Source: Paracoccaceae bacterium (GTDB lineage Bacteria > Pseudomonadota > Alphaproteobacteria > Rhodobacterales > Rhodobacteraceae). From it: a stretch of DNA of 6,864 nt. The stretch's first letter is position 1, and every line of letters begins with the position of its first letter. The stretch is from contig PXDM01000483.1 in assembly GCA_003565055.1 (NCBI GenBank), positions 1 through 6,864 on the forward strand, given 5' to 3'. Shown here in pieces: positions 1 to 6,488 of this stretch. The notes under the pieces were generated by a model. It made no database searches and was not told where the DNA came from. It saw only the letters and a program-made list of their open reading frames with translations. The translations under genes were made by a program, and so were the position numbers.

Positions 1-259
1 CCAACACGAAGCCCACTGTGCCGATCAATTCCAGGAGGTTGCGGATCAGGACCGGGCGCAGCAGGACATCCGCCGAGAGCACTGACTGGCCCTGCCGATG
101 CGCCATGAGCCCGAAAGCGAGCGCGCCGCCCATGCCCAGCAGCAACAGGATCTGACCGACCGGTAAGCCATCGGCCAGAAGCTTGATGAACATATCCTCC
201 AGCGCGAAACCGGCCATCGCCAGAGACATCAAGAGCGCGCCGCGCAGATTGTCGGACAT
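1..259 (-). CDS. DMT/EamA-family membrane transporter, N-terminal part (runs off the window)
   Basis: About 86 codons are visible, starting with ATG at 259 (MSDNLRGALLMSLAMAGF). A good ribosome binding site, GAAGGA, sits about 7 bases upstream. The visible part reads as two to three hydrophobic helices: residues about 7-20, then LPVGQILLLLGMGGALAFG at about 36-54, and a start of another near the edge. The early AGFALEDMFIKLLADGLPVGQ pattern (a small helix followed by a conserved acidic/lysine turn) resembles drug/metabolite transporter (EamA) proteins of Rhodobacteraceae, which export small metabolites across the inner membrane; the substrate cannot be told. It lies downstream of petC on the same strand but is separated from it by a terminator. 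A lone -10-like GATAAT (minus strand, 306-301) lies between the two, without a convincing -35 box. The C-terminal part is outside the window. Confidence 0.75.
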   Translation of the reverse strand, partial: MSDNLRGALLMSLAMAGFALEDMFIKLLADGLPVGQILLLLGMGGALAFGLMAHRQGQSVLSADVLLRPVLIRNLLELIGTVGFVL

Positions 260-314
260 GATCGCGTCCTTCACATGTTAACCAGCGCAGGGCTATCTGG
301 ATTATCGGGCCATG

Positions 315-349
315 AAAAGCAAAAAGCGCGCCCGATGGGGGCGCGCTTT
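315..349 (-). terminator. Rho-independent terminator of petABC
   Basis: A perfect 11-bp inverted repeat (323-333 and 339-349, arms AAAGCGCGCCC and its complement) encloses a 5-base loop. Read on the minus strand it is followed by TT-GC-TTTT, so the transcript ends in a U-rich tail. It begins 21 bases past the petC stop codon. The arms are also A-rich on the other flank, but no plus-strand gene ends here, so the minus-strand role is the sensible one. It insulates the transporter gene at 259-1. Confidence 0.9.
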
Positions 350-369
350 GCGTGGTTATGCTGGGAAGA

Positions 370-1167
370 TCAGTCTTCCTTGGCGGCCTTTTTGATCGGG
401 GCCCAGAGCTGCTTGTTGCTCAGGTAGAGCAGTGCCGCGAAGATCGACAGGAAGATCACGCCGACAAACCCGGCATGCTTGCGTTCGACCAGTTTCGGCT
501 CCGCAGTCCACATCAGGAAGGCCGCAACATCAAGCGCCATTTGCTCCTCGGTGGCGGGCGTCCCGTCCTCGTAGAACACCATGTCTTCGAACAGTACAGG
601 CGCCATGGAGACCCATCCGCCATAGGCGCTGTTTTCATAGAACATGGACCCGGCCTGGAAGTCTTCCTCACCCGTATAGCCAAGCAGGAAGGAAGCGATG
701 TATTCCGGGCCGCCAATGCCCTTCATCAACTGGTTGATGCCGAGGCCGTAGGGGCCGCTGAAGCCCGCACGGGCCTTGGTCATCAGGCTGAGATCGGGCG
801 CACCTTCGAATTGCGATTCCGGGAAGTGATCGGGGCCCGTGGCCGGGCGCCAGTCGCGCAATTCATCGTCCCAGACTTCGTACATATCTGCGAAAGCACG
901 CATCTGATCTTCCGGCAATTCCGGGCCATTGCGGTCGGAGAGTGTGCGGAAGGCCACATATTGCAGGCCGTGACAAGAGGCGCAGGCCTCGTGAAAGACC
1001 TGCAGGCCGCGCTGCAGTTGGTTGCGGTCATAGGTGCCGGTCAGCCCCTGAAAGGAGAAGTCGAAATTCGTGACTTCACCCTTCACTTTCGAGGCCTCGG
1101 CCGTGGTGGCTGGCAGGGCCAGCACCAGAGCCGAAAGAGCAGCAACCGCAAGGTTCTTCAGTTTCAT
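370..1167 (-). CDS. petC: Cytochrome c1 of the cytochrome bc1 complex
   Basis: A 265-residue membrane-anchored c-type cytochrome that passes electrons from the Rieske protein to soluble or membrane cytochrome c on the periplasmic side. Residues 1-25 form a Sec signal peptide ending AEA, with cleavage expected before Ser26. The haem motif CASCH is at 62-66 and the likely axial methionine is Met188 in VSMAPVL. A C-terminal anchor spans about 233-249, followed by basic residues. The chosen ATG at 1167 has AAGGAAA 7 bases upstream. An in-frame ATG at 1194 overlaps the petB stop as ATGA, but it lacks a comparable ribosome site and would put charged residues before the signal peptide. The length is slightly below the R. 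capsulatus protein (~280 aa). Cys62 and Cys65 are the only cysteines, so the extra loop disulfide known in R. capsulatus c1 is absent. Last gene of petABC, just ahead of the terminator. Confidence 0.96.
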   Translation of the reverse strand: MKLKNLAVAALSALVLALPATTAEASKVKGEVTNFDFSFQGLTGTYDRNQLQRGLQVFHEACASCHGLQYVAFRTLSDRNGPELPEDQMRAFADMYEVWDDELRDWRPATGPDHFPESQFEGAPDLSLMTKARAGFSGPYGLGINQLMKGIGGPEYIASFLLGYTGEEDFQAGSMFYENSAYGGWVSMAPVLFEDMVFYEDGTPATEEQMALDVAAFLMWTAEPKLVERKHAGFVGVIFLSIFAALLYLSNKQLWAPIKKAAKED

Positions 1168-1190
1168 ATCAGTTTCCTTTCGGGTTGCCG

Positions 1191-2546
1191 TCATTCTGCG
1201 GGGATCGGATCGGCTGCCGGGCCTTTGGGGCCGCCGTCCTTGCCGGATTTCAGGCTCGCCTTGAAATCTTCCTCGATGCTCGCGGGCTGTGGCAGCGGCT
1301 TTTCGAGCACGCCCAGAAGCGGCATGATCACGAGGAAATAGGCGAACCAGTAGGTGGTCCCGATCAGCGCGATATTCGTGTAGATCCCTTCGGCGGGCAT
1401 CGCCCCGGCCCAGGTCAGCACCACGAAATTCACGATGAAGAGCCAGAACCAGATCTTGAACATCGGGCGATAGCGACCGGACCGCACCGAAGAGGTGTCG
1501 AGCCAGGGCAGAAGCGCCCAGACGAAGATCGAGCCGAACATCGCGAGCACGCCGAAGAAGGTCGCATCCACGATCCCGAAGGTCAGCCAGTTCACGGCAA
1601 TCACGACCCAGACATCTGCGGTAAAGGCGCGCAGGATGGCGTAGAAGGGCAGGAAATACCATTCGGGCACGATCTCGGACGGGGTCACCAGCGGATTGGC
1701 CTCGATGTAATTGTCAGTATGGCCTAGGAAGTTTGGCATGAAGCCCACCAGCGCCCAGAAAAGCGCGAGGATCACGGCCAGCGCGAACAGGTCTTTGATG
1801 ACGAAATAGGGCCAGAAAGGCAGCGTGTCTTTCGCAGCTTCCTCTTTCGACGTCCGGCGCACTTCGACCCCGGTGGGGTTATTATTGCCGGTGGTATGGA
1901 AGGCCCAGACATGGACGATTGCCAGACCCAGGATCACGAAGGGCAGCAGGTAATGCAGCGAGAAGAAGCGCGTCAGCGCCGCGTTATCGACAGCAGGTCC
2001 GCCCAGCAGCCAGGTCTGCAGCGTGTCACCGATACCCGGGATCGCACCGAAGAGGCCCGTGATCACGGTCGCGCCCCAGAAGGACATCTGACCCCAGGGC
2101 AGCACATAGCCCATGAAGGCTGTCGCCATCATCGCCAGATAGATCAGCATGCCGATGATCCAGGTGATCTCGCGCGGGGCTTTGTAGCTGCCGTAATACA
2201 TGCCGCGGAACATATGCAGATAGACAGCGAAGAAGAACAGCATCGCGCCGTTCTGATGCAGATAGCGCAGCATATGCCCGCCATTCACATTGCGCATGAT
2301 ATGTTCGACACTGGCAAAAGCGTGGTTCACATCCGCCGTGTAATGCATCGCGAGCACGATGCCGGTGACGATCTGCAGCACAAGGCAGAAAAACAGCACG
2401 ATGCCCCAGATCCACATCCAGTTGAGGTTCTTGGGCGTGGGGATCATGATCGTGTCATAGATCAGGCCGACAATCGGCAAGCGGCGGTGCAGCCACTTTT
2501 CAGGATTGGTCTTCGGCTCGTAATGGTCGTGTGGAATACCAGACAT
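1191..2546 (-). CDS. petB: Cytochrome b of the cytochrome bc1 complex
   Basis: A 451-residue, eight-helix inner-membrane protein that carries haems bL and bH and forms the quinol oxidation (Qo) and quinone reduction (Qi) sites. The four haem histidines are His97, His111, His198 and His212, the same numbers as in R. capsulatus. The Qo motif PEWY is at 294-297, with Glu295 the proton acceptor. Tyr147 and the GYVLPWGQMSFWG segment of the Qo pocket are intact. The long N-terminal amphipathic region (PEKWLHRRLPI) and the hydrophilic tail after residue 425 fit the bacterial family (437-445 aa in Rhodobacter). The ATG at 2546 is preceded by GGGAG about 9 bases away and lies 14 bases past the petA stop, so it is translated from the petABC message. 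The stop at 1191-1193 overlaps an unused petC-frame ATG. Confidence 0.98.
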   Translation of the reverse strand: MSGIPHDHYEPKTNPEKWLHRRLPIVGLIYDTIMIPTPKNLNWMWIWGIVLFFCLVLQIVTGIVLAMHYTADVNHAFASVEHIMRNVNGGHMLRYLHQNGAMLFFFAVYLHMFRGMYYGSYKAPREITWIIGMLIYLAMMATAFMGYVLPWGQMSFWGATVITGLFGAIPGIGDTLQTWLLGGPAVDNAALTRFFSLHYLLPFVILGLAIVHVWAFHTTGNNNPTGVEVRRTSKEEAAKDTLPFWPYFVIKDLFALAVILALFWALVGFMPNFLGHTDNYIEANPLVTPSEIVPEWYFLPFYAILRAFTADVWVVIAVNWLTFGIVDATFFGVLAMFGSIFVWALLPWLDTSSVRSGRYRPMFKIWFWLFIVNFVVLTWAGAMPAEGIYTNIALIGTTYWFAYFLVIMPLLGVLEKPLPQPASIEEDFKASLKSGKDGGPKGPAADPIPAE

Positions 2547-2560
2547 AAGTTCGTTCTCCC

Positions 2561-3124
2561 TTAGCCCAGCTGAATTGTTGTGTCGTCAACGAATTGCGCC
2601 ACCGGGATATGCATGTTTTCCGGTGCCGGACCGCGACGAATCCGACCAGCCGTGTCGTAATGCGAGCCGTGGCAGGGGCAGAACCATGCGTCGAAATCAC
2701 CTGCTCCGTTGCCGAGCGGCACACAGCCCAGATGCGTGCAGACGCCGATCATGACCAGCCATTCGCCCGCATCATCAAGCGTGCGGTTTTCGTCAGAGGC
2801 ATCCGTGCCCGGTTTGTTGGGATTGCGCGACTCGCGGTCAATGCTGAGTTCCGACAGGTCAACGGCGCGCGCGGCCTCGATTTCTTCGGGCGTGCGACGG
2901 CGCAGGAAGACTGGCTTGCCGAGGAAGTTCACGGTCACCTGACCGCCCGGTTCCAGATCGCCGACATCGACGAAGATCGACGAAAGCGCCTGAACATCGG
3001 CTGTTGGGTTCATCTGATTGGCCAAGGGCCAGACTGCCGCGCCGGTCACAACAACACCGGCCCCGGCTGTGGCGTAATAGATGAAGTCCCGGCGGGTGGC
3101 GTCGTTGTCATCGGAATGGGACAC
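2561..3124 (-). CDS. petA: Rieske iron-sulfur subunit of the cytochrome bc1 complex
   Basis: A 187-residue protein holding the 2Fe-2S cluster that takes the first electron from quinol at the Qo site. Cluster ligands are Cys129 and His131 in CTHLGC and Cys149 and His152 in CPCHGSH; Cys134 and Cys151 form the usual disulfide. The N-terminus carries a twin-arginine segment (TRRDF, Arg11-Arg12) followed by one membrane helix at about 16-36. This fits an uncleaved Tat-exported anchor. I chose a GTG start at 3124: GGGAG lies 7 bases upstream, and the product (MSHSDDNDATRRDF) aligns with the known Rhodobacter N-terminus. The ATG six bases upstream (3130) is only one base from that GGGAG, and farther ATGs add residues the family lacks. 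First gene of the operon. Confidence 0.97.
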   Translation of the reverse strand: MSHSDDNDATRRDFIYYATAGAGVVVTGAAVWPLANQMNPTADVQALSSIFVDVGDLEPGGQVTVNFLGKPVFLRRRTPEEIEAARAVDLSELSIDRESRNPNKPGTDASDENRTLDDAGEWLVMIGVCTHLGCVPLGNGAGDFDAWFCPCHGSHYDTAGRIRRGPAPENMHIPVAQFVDDTTIQLG

Positions 3125-3202
3125 GAGCATACTCCCTTTCATGTGGGTACGTGGCTGCAATAAGTGCTCTGGCCACATCAGAAATGTAGCCTCACGGATT
3201 GC

Positions 3203-3231
3203 TATTTAGCCGGGAAAGCCCAACGCGTCTA
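3203..3231 (-). promoter_or_regulatory. Weak candidate promoter for petABC
   Basis: On the minus strand TAGACG (3231-3226) is followed after 17 bases by TAAATA (3208-3203), a 4/6 and 3/6 match to the sigma-70 boxes. Transcription would begin near 3196, about 70 bases before the petA GTG. The match is modest, and alphaproteobacterial promoters often depart from this consensus, so only the general location (the 204-bp gap between gst and petA) is well supported. Confidence 0.25.
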
Positions 3232-3268
3232 GCCGCGAATCCGGGTTAGAGTGTCGCAGGGGAGTGGA

Positions 3269-3305
3269 TTTTCTGCCGCTTTTGCACGCATTTTGCGCAG
3301 GTTTT
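3269..3305. promoter_or_regulatory. Four phased A4/T4 tracts upstream of petABC (likely curved DNA)
   Basis: T4 runs on the plus strand begin at 3269, 3280, 3291 and 3302, so each is separated by exactly 7 GC-rich bases and the period is exactly 11 bp. On the petABC-sense strand these are A4 tracts. Phased A-tracts near the helical repeat bend DNA, and such bends upstream of promoters assist polymerase or nucleoid-protein binding. The array lies about 145-180 bases upstream of the petA start codon, between it and the gst stop. Its link to petABC expression is inferred. Confidence 0.55.
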
Positions 3306-3320
3306 GGGTGTCAGCGCAAA
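3292..3320. repeat. Inverted repeat TTTGCGC-N15-GCGCAAA
   Basis: Two perfect 7-base arms (3292-3298 and 3314-3320) are separated by 15 bases, placing equivalent positions about two helical turns apart. That suits a dimeric regulator better than a terminator, because no U-run follows on either strand. It overlaps two of the phased A-tracts. A related TTGCGCT/AGCGCAA pair lies between regB and senC. The binding protein is unknown. Confidence 0.35.
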
Positions 3321-3328
3321 CAACCTGC

Positions 3329-3952
3329 TCACGTATCCGGCGGCGCCGTTACACGCAGGCTGTCGCGCGCGCTGATGCGTTCGTGCCAGGCCGCCAGCGC
3401 GGGCCGGTCCGCGCGCCAGTCGCGGGCCGCGTGGCGCAGGTCCAGATAGCCGAGCGCGCAAGCCAGCGCGATCTGTCCGATGCAGAGCGGCCCCGCCAGA
3501 TAGGCCATCCAGCGGTCCTCGATCAGATCGAGACTGCGGGCGACCTTGCCCCACTGCCCGTCGACATAGGCGGGGAATTGCAGCGTCTCCGGGCGCAGGC
3601 GGTGTTCATAGACCATGAGGAGTGCGGCATCGAGTATCCCGTCCGCTGTCGCCTCCAGCACCAGCGCATCCCATCTGCGCGGCCCGTCCGGGTAGAAGCC
3701 CGATGCCGCGCGCGCGTCGAGATACTGGCAGATCACCCGGCTGTCATAGAGCGCACTGCCATCGCTGCGCATCAGAACCGGGATCTTGCCCAAGGGATTG
3801 GCCGCAATCGGTGTCGCGCCGGGATCGAGCGGCGTGCCCGATGCGTTCTCGATCAGCGTGATCTGATCCGCGAGCCCGGCTTCATGCACAAGCACCATGA
3901 CCTTGCGCACATAGGGCGAGCTGTGGCTGTGAAACAGCGTCAGTGCGCTCAT
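3329..3952 (-). CDS. Glutathione S-transferase family protein
   Basis: A 207-residue cytosolic protein with the two-part GST layout. The thioredoxin-like N-terminal domain (about 1-80) carries SHSSPYVRKV with a candidate catalytic serine at 11 or 12. The cis-proline segment NPLGKIPVL is at 52-60 and the glutathione-gripping DSRVICQYL at 70-78. A helical C-terminal domain follows from about 90 (RRWDALVLEATADGILDAAL), with a family-like GQIALACALGYLDLR near 159-173. It would bind glutathione and may conjugate it to electrophiles or act on thiols; the substrate is not readable. Its ATG overlaps the stop of the upstream 94-residue gene (ATGA at 3949-3952), implying translational coupling. A redox or detoxification role beside bc1 and RegB genes is only suggested by position. 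Confidence 0.88.
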   Translation of the reverse strand: MSALTLFHSHSSPYVRKVMVLVHEAGLADQITLIENASGTPLDPGATPIAANPLGKIPVLMRSDGSALYDSRVICQYLDARAASGFYPDGPRRWDALVLEATADGILDAALLMVYEHRLRPETLQFPAYVDGQWGKVARSLDLIEDRWMAYLAGPLCIGQIALACALGYLDLRHAARDWRADRPALAAWHERISARDSLRVTAPPDT

Positions 3953-4233
3953 ACGCGGCGGAACCGGAACCGTCCCAGCGCAGTGGCGTCGATCTCGATG
4001 CCCGGCCCCTGCGTTCCGAGGCGCAGAACGCGGCGAAACCGCACGGCGCCATTGACCTGTTCGCGGTCACGCGGGCGATGCATGCTCAGCCCTTCATCGA
4101 GATCGTCCAGCGCATCCTCGACTGTCTGGTCGGTGCGACCAGGCTGCACCTGCCGCGCCAGCGCATAGCCTGCCAGCGCAACCGCGCCGTATTTCGCGGC
4201 CATCGCAGCCAGTGGAGCAAGAGGCAACGCCAT
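3949..4233 (-). CDS. Small conserved-looking protein of unknown function, coupled to gst
   Basis: A 94-residue protein I cannot assign to a named family. Residues about 3-25 are a hydrophobic, alanine-rich segment (LPLAPLAAMAAKYGAVALAGY) that could be a single membrane helix. Next comes an acidic stretch (VEDALDDLDEGL, 38-49), then a basic, strand-like C-terminal half rich in arginine (VRFRRVLRL, then IEIDATALGRFRFRRV). The ATG at 4233 has AAGGA about 7 bases upstream; an ATG at 4275 in the same frame lies at the putative promoter start and has no ribosome site. The stop overlaps the gst start by 4 bases and a promoter-like element precedes it, which argues for a real, translated gene. I vaguely recall similar short proteins from Rhodobacterales but cannot name one. 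Confidence 0.75.
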   Translation of the reverse strand: MALPLAPLAAMAAKYGAVALAGYALARQVQPGRTDQTVEDALDDLDEGLSMHRPRDREQVNGAVRFRRVLRLGTQGPGIEIDATALGRFRFRRV

Positions 4234-4265
4234 GGGGAATCCTTCCGTCAGAGCCGTTAGCCCGA

Positions 4266-4293
4266 AAGATAGCAAAACCAGCGTTTTTGTCCA
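4266..4293 (-). promoter_or_regulatory. Candidate sigma-70 promoter for the small gene and gst
   Basis: On the minus strand TGGACA (4293-4288, 5/6 match to the -35 box) is followed after 16 bases by TATCTT (4271-4266, 4/6 match to the -10 box). Transcription would begin near 4259, giving a leader of about 25 bases before the ATG at 4233. It lies within the 81-bp gap after the regB stop. I saw no convincing terminator for regB in that gap, so read-through from regB is also possible. Confidence 0.45.
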
Positions 4294-4314
4294 TTCACCT
4301 TTGCGGTGGCGGGG

Positions 4315-5703
4315 TCATGGCAGGAAAGGCGTGTTTTCTCCCAGCGGTGCCACTGGATCAATTGAGATGCGCGAGAGAGACCAGACCAGCGTGATCTGCG
4401 CGCCGGTAGCCCGCCCCTGAGTGGACGCGTCCGGGGCTGCAGGATCGGCATTGGTGAAATCGAGCACCGCGCCAGAACGTTCCAGCAGGGTCTTCGCGAT
4501 GAATAGCCCCAGCCCCATCCCCTCATAATCCGGTCGGTGGCGCAGGCGGCCAGTCTCGCGACGGTTGCGGATGAAGGGCTCGCCAATGGCCCCGATGATC
4601 TGCGGCGCGAAGCCCGGCCCGTCATCGAGGATGCGGATGCTCAGATGCCTGTCCGTCCAGCGCGCTTCGACCCAGACCTCCGCGCGGGCGAAGTCAACCG
4701 CGTTCTGGATGAGGTTGCGCAGCCCGTGGATGATCTCGGGCCGGCGCTCGATCATCGGCTGATCCGCCGTGCCGCCTGTCCCGGGGATCGTCTGGAAATG
4801 GACCTCCTTGCCGCGTGCAAGATGCGGCTCGGCGGCTTCCATCAGCACAGCCTCGATGGGCGCGCGGCGCAGATGCGTATCTTCCTTGCCCGCCCGTCCC
4901 ATCGAGCGCAGGATATCGCGGCAGCGATCCGTCTGTTGCGACAGGATCATCGCATCCTCGGCCAGTTCCGGCTTGTCGCGCAACTCGCGCTCCAGTTCCG
5001 TGGCGATCAGCTTGATTGTCGCAAGCGGCGTGCCGAGTTCATGCGCGGTCGCGGCGACCACGCCGCCCAGATCGGTGAGTTTCTGCTCGCGCGACAGCGC
5101 CATCTGCGCGGCCAGAAGCGCATTGGCCAGCGATGTGCCCTCAGCCGCCACGCGATGCGCGTAAAACGCCTGAAACAGAATCCCGATGACAATCGCCGCC
5201 CAGAACCCGAAGGCAAAGAGCGGCGGCACCACCAGCGCCGTGCCATCGTCGAAACGCAGCGGCTGATAGCTCAGCGCGATCAGCGTCACCAGCGCGATGG
5301 CGATCAGCGACAGGATCAACGTCGAGCGCGGCCTGAGCGCCATGGCCGAGACAGCAATCGGCGCGAGGATCAGCAGGCTGAACGGATTGGTGATCCCGCC
5401 TGTCAGATAGAGCAGGCAGACCAGCAGCGCGATATCGAAGAGGAAGGTCAGAAACGCCTCGGTCTCCGACAGCCGCTTGGTCTGCGGAAAGAGAAACAGC
5501 GAGGACAGGATCGACAGGGCCGCCGCGCCCATCACCAGCCAGACCAGCGTGACCTCATATTGCAGCCCGAAATAGAGATGCGCGACCAGCACGGCCCCAG
5601 CCTGCCCGGTGAGCGCCAGCATGCGCACATAGGTCATGGTGCGCAGCCGCACCCAGTCGCCGCGATGGTCCTGCGAGATCTCGCCAAAGGCGGGTAAGGT
5701 CAT
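4315..5703 (-). CDS. regB: Redox-sensing histidine kinase RegB (PrrB)
   Basis: A 462-residue inner-membrane sensor kinase of the RegB/RegA global redox system. About six membrane helices fill residues 24-181. The second loop holds GGITNPF (102-108), the GGXXNPF signature tied to ubiquinone sensing. The H-box AATAHELGTPLATI places the phosphorylated histidine at His221. The redox-active cysteine of RegB is present as Cys261 in QTDRCRDILRSMG. Kinase boxes follow: N-box LRNLIQNAVDFA at 328-339, DDGPGF at 360-365 and GMGLGLFIAK at 395-404. The C-terminus carries the family-typical LGENTPF. The ATG at 5703 has AGGGA about 8 bases upstream and matches the Rhodobacter protein length and its RGDWVRLRT opening; an ATG at 5796 would add 31 unrelated residues. 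It diverges from senC. All residues needed for sensing and catalysis look intact. Confidence 0.96.
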   Translation of the reverse strand: MTLPAFGEISQDHRGDWVRLRTMTYVRMLALTGQAGAVLVAHLYFGLQYEVTLVWLVMGAAALSILSSLFLFPQTKRLSETEAFLTFLFDIALLVCLLYLTGGITNPFSLLILAPIAVSAMALRPRSTLILSLIAIALVTLIALSYQPLRFDDGTALVVPPLFAFGFWAAIVIGILFQAFYAHRVAAEGTSLANALLAAQMALSREQKLTDLGGVVAATAHELGTPLATIKLIATELERELRDKPELAEDAMILSQQTDRCRDILRSMGRAGKEDTHLRRAPIEAVLMEAAEPHLARGKEVHFQTIPGTGGTADQPMIERRPEIIHGLRNLIQNAVDFARAEVWVEARWTDRHLSIRILDDGPGFAPQIIGAIGEPFIRNRRETGRLRHRPDYEGMGLGLFIAKTLLERSGAVLDFTNADPAAPDASTQGRATGAQITLVWSLSRISIDPVAPLGENTPFLP

Positions 5704-5835
5704 GGCGGCATCCCTGCACAGCACGGGGGTTGAGGGCGCAAAAACGGGGCGTCTTGTCACAGTTGCGCTAAGCGGGATTGTTAGAGCGCAAGCCATGAGG
5801 CATCAAGAGGCGTTGCGTGCAACCGGGGATTGCTG
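5704..5835. promoter_or_regulatory. Divergent control region between regB and senC
   Basis: These 132 bases must hold the promoters for regB (leftward) and senC (rightward). They contain an inverted repeat TTGCGCT (5763-5769) and AGCGCAA (5785-5791) with 15 bases between, and a palindrome GTTGC-GT-GCAAC at 5812-5823 ending 12 bases before the senC ATG. A lone GCGCAA is at 5736-5741. No pair of clear -35/-10 boxes stands out in either direction. In Rhodobacter the reg genes are expressed at modest level and RegA can act on them, but I could not place a consensus RegA site with confidence. Confidence 0.55.
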
Positions 5836-6456
5836 ATGATTCGTCTCTATTCTGTTCTGGCTCTTGGCTTCATCGCAGCGCTGCTGGGTGGTCTGGGATA
5901 TATGGTGTTCAGCGGATCGCAATCGGGCGATTTCGCGCAATGTCGCGGCACGTCGATCACCGGGGGCGCAGGCGCGATCGGCGGGCCGTTCGAGCTGGTC
6001 AACCATAACGGTGAGGTGATGACCGAGGCCGATTTCGCGGATCGCCCGACGCTCCTCTATTTCGGCTACACGTTTTGCCCTGATGTCTGCCCGCTCGACA
6101 CAGCGCGCAATGCGCAGGCCGTCGATCTGCTGACGGAACGCGGCATGGAGGTCACGCCGGTCTTCGTCTCGGTCGATCATGAGCGCGACACGCAAGAGGC
6201 ATTGGCCGAATTCGTGCGTTTCATGCATCCCGAGATGATCGGGCTGACCGGATCGGAAGAGCAGTTGCGCGAGGCGGCGCGCGCCTATCGCGTTTATTTC
6301 GCGCGGCAGGACACGGAGGACGAGTTCTTCCTGATCGACCATTCGACCTTCAGCTATTTCCTGCTGCCCGGTCACGGCTTCGTCGATATCATCCGGCGCG
6401 ACCAATCCCCCGAACAGGTCGCTGACACGCTGGCCTGTTTCATCCAGAACGCCTGA
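5836..6456 (+). CDS. senC: SenC/PrrC, Sco-family copper-binding membrane protein
   Basis: A 206-residue Sco1/SenC/PrrC protein. A single N-terminal membrane helix (about 5-25) anchors a periplasmic thioredoxin-fold domain. The copper and redox motif CPDVC is at 81-85 inside YFGYTFCPDVC, and the distal histidine ligand is His169 in LIDHSTFSYFLLP. The family's VSVDHERDT is at 111-119. Sco proteins deliver copper to the CuA or CuB centre of cytochrome oxidase, and in Rhodobacter PrrC also influences RegB/RegA signalling. The ATG at 5836 follows GGGGA by 6 bases; a TTG two codons earlier is possible but overlaps that spacing poorly. The usual partner regA should follow, and does so only as a broken start at 6524. 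An extra Cys36 just past the anchor and Cys201 near the C-terminus are outside the copper motif. Confidence 0.95.
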   Translation: MIRLYSVLALGFIAALLGGLGYMVFSGSQSGDFAQCRGTSITGGAGAIGGPFELVNHNGEVMTEADFADRPTLLYFGYTFCPDVCPLDTARNAQAVDLLTERGMEVTPVFVSVDHERDTQEALAEFVRFMHPEMIGLTGSEEQLREAARAYRVYFARQDTEDEFFLIDHSTFSYFLLPGHGFVDIIRRDQSPEQVADTLACFIQNA

Positions 6457-6488
6457 GCCAAACGGGAAATTGACCTGCGCGACGCAGC

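Noticed and set aside
352..1341. Long plus-strand open frame (329 codons) opposite petC
   Set aside because: It is antisense to a certain gene, has histidine/arginine/glutamine-rich low-sense composition typical of the complement of GC-rich coding DNA, and shows no ribosome site or recognisable domain.
1168..1662. Upstream extension of the petC frame into petB
   Set aside because: The added residues are a shadow of petB in another frame; the ATG at 1167 has the ribosome site and the signal peptide.
4296..4314. Possible regB terminator (CACC-GCAAA-GGTG hairpin)
   Set aside because: Only a 4-bp stem and no U-run, so it is not credible as an intrinsic terminator.
4537..5697. 386-codon plus-strand open frame opposite regB
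   Set aside because: Its product is an arginine/glutamine-rich string without domain or membrane pattern; regB on the other strand has every kinase motif. Long antisense frames are expected at this GC content.
5704..5796. Earlier regB start at 5796
   Set aside because: It would add 31 residues unlike known RegB and consume the divergent control region; the ATG at 5703 fits the family length.
5704..5835. Consensus RegA/PrrA binding site
   Set aside because: The consensus is loose with variable half-site spacing; several GCGNC-like words occur but none forms a convincing pair, so I did not annotate one.
5803..6405. 200-codon minus-strand open frame opposite senC
   Set aside because: Mirror frame of a clear Sco protein; composition is biased and there is no start signal.
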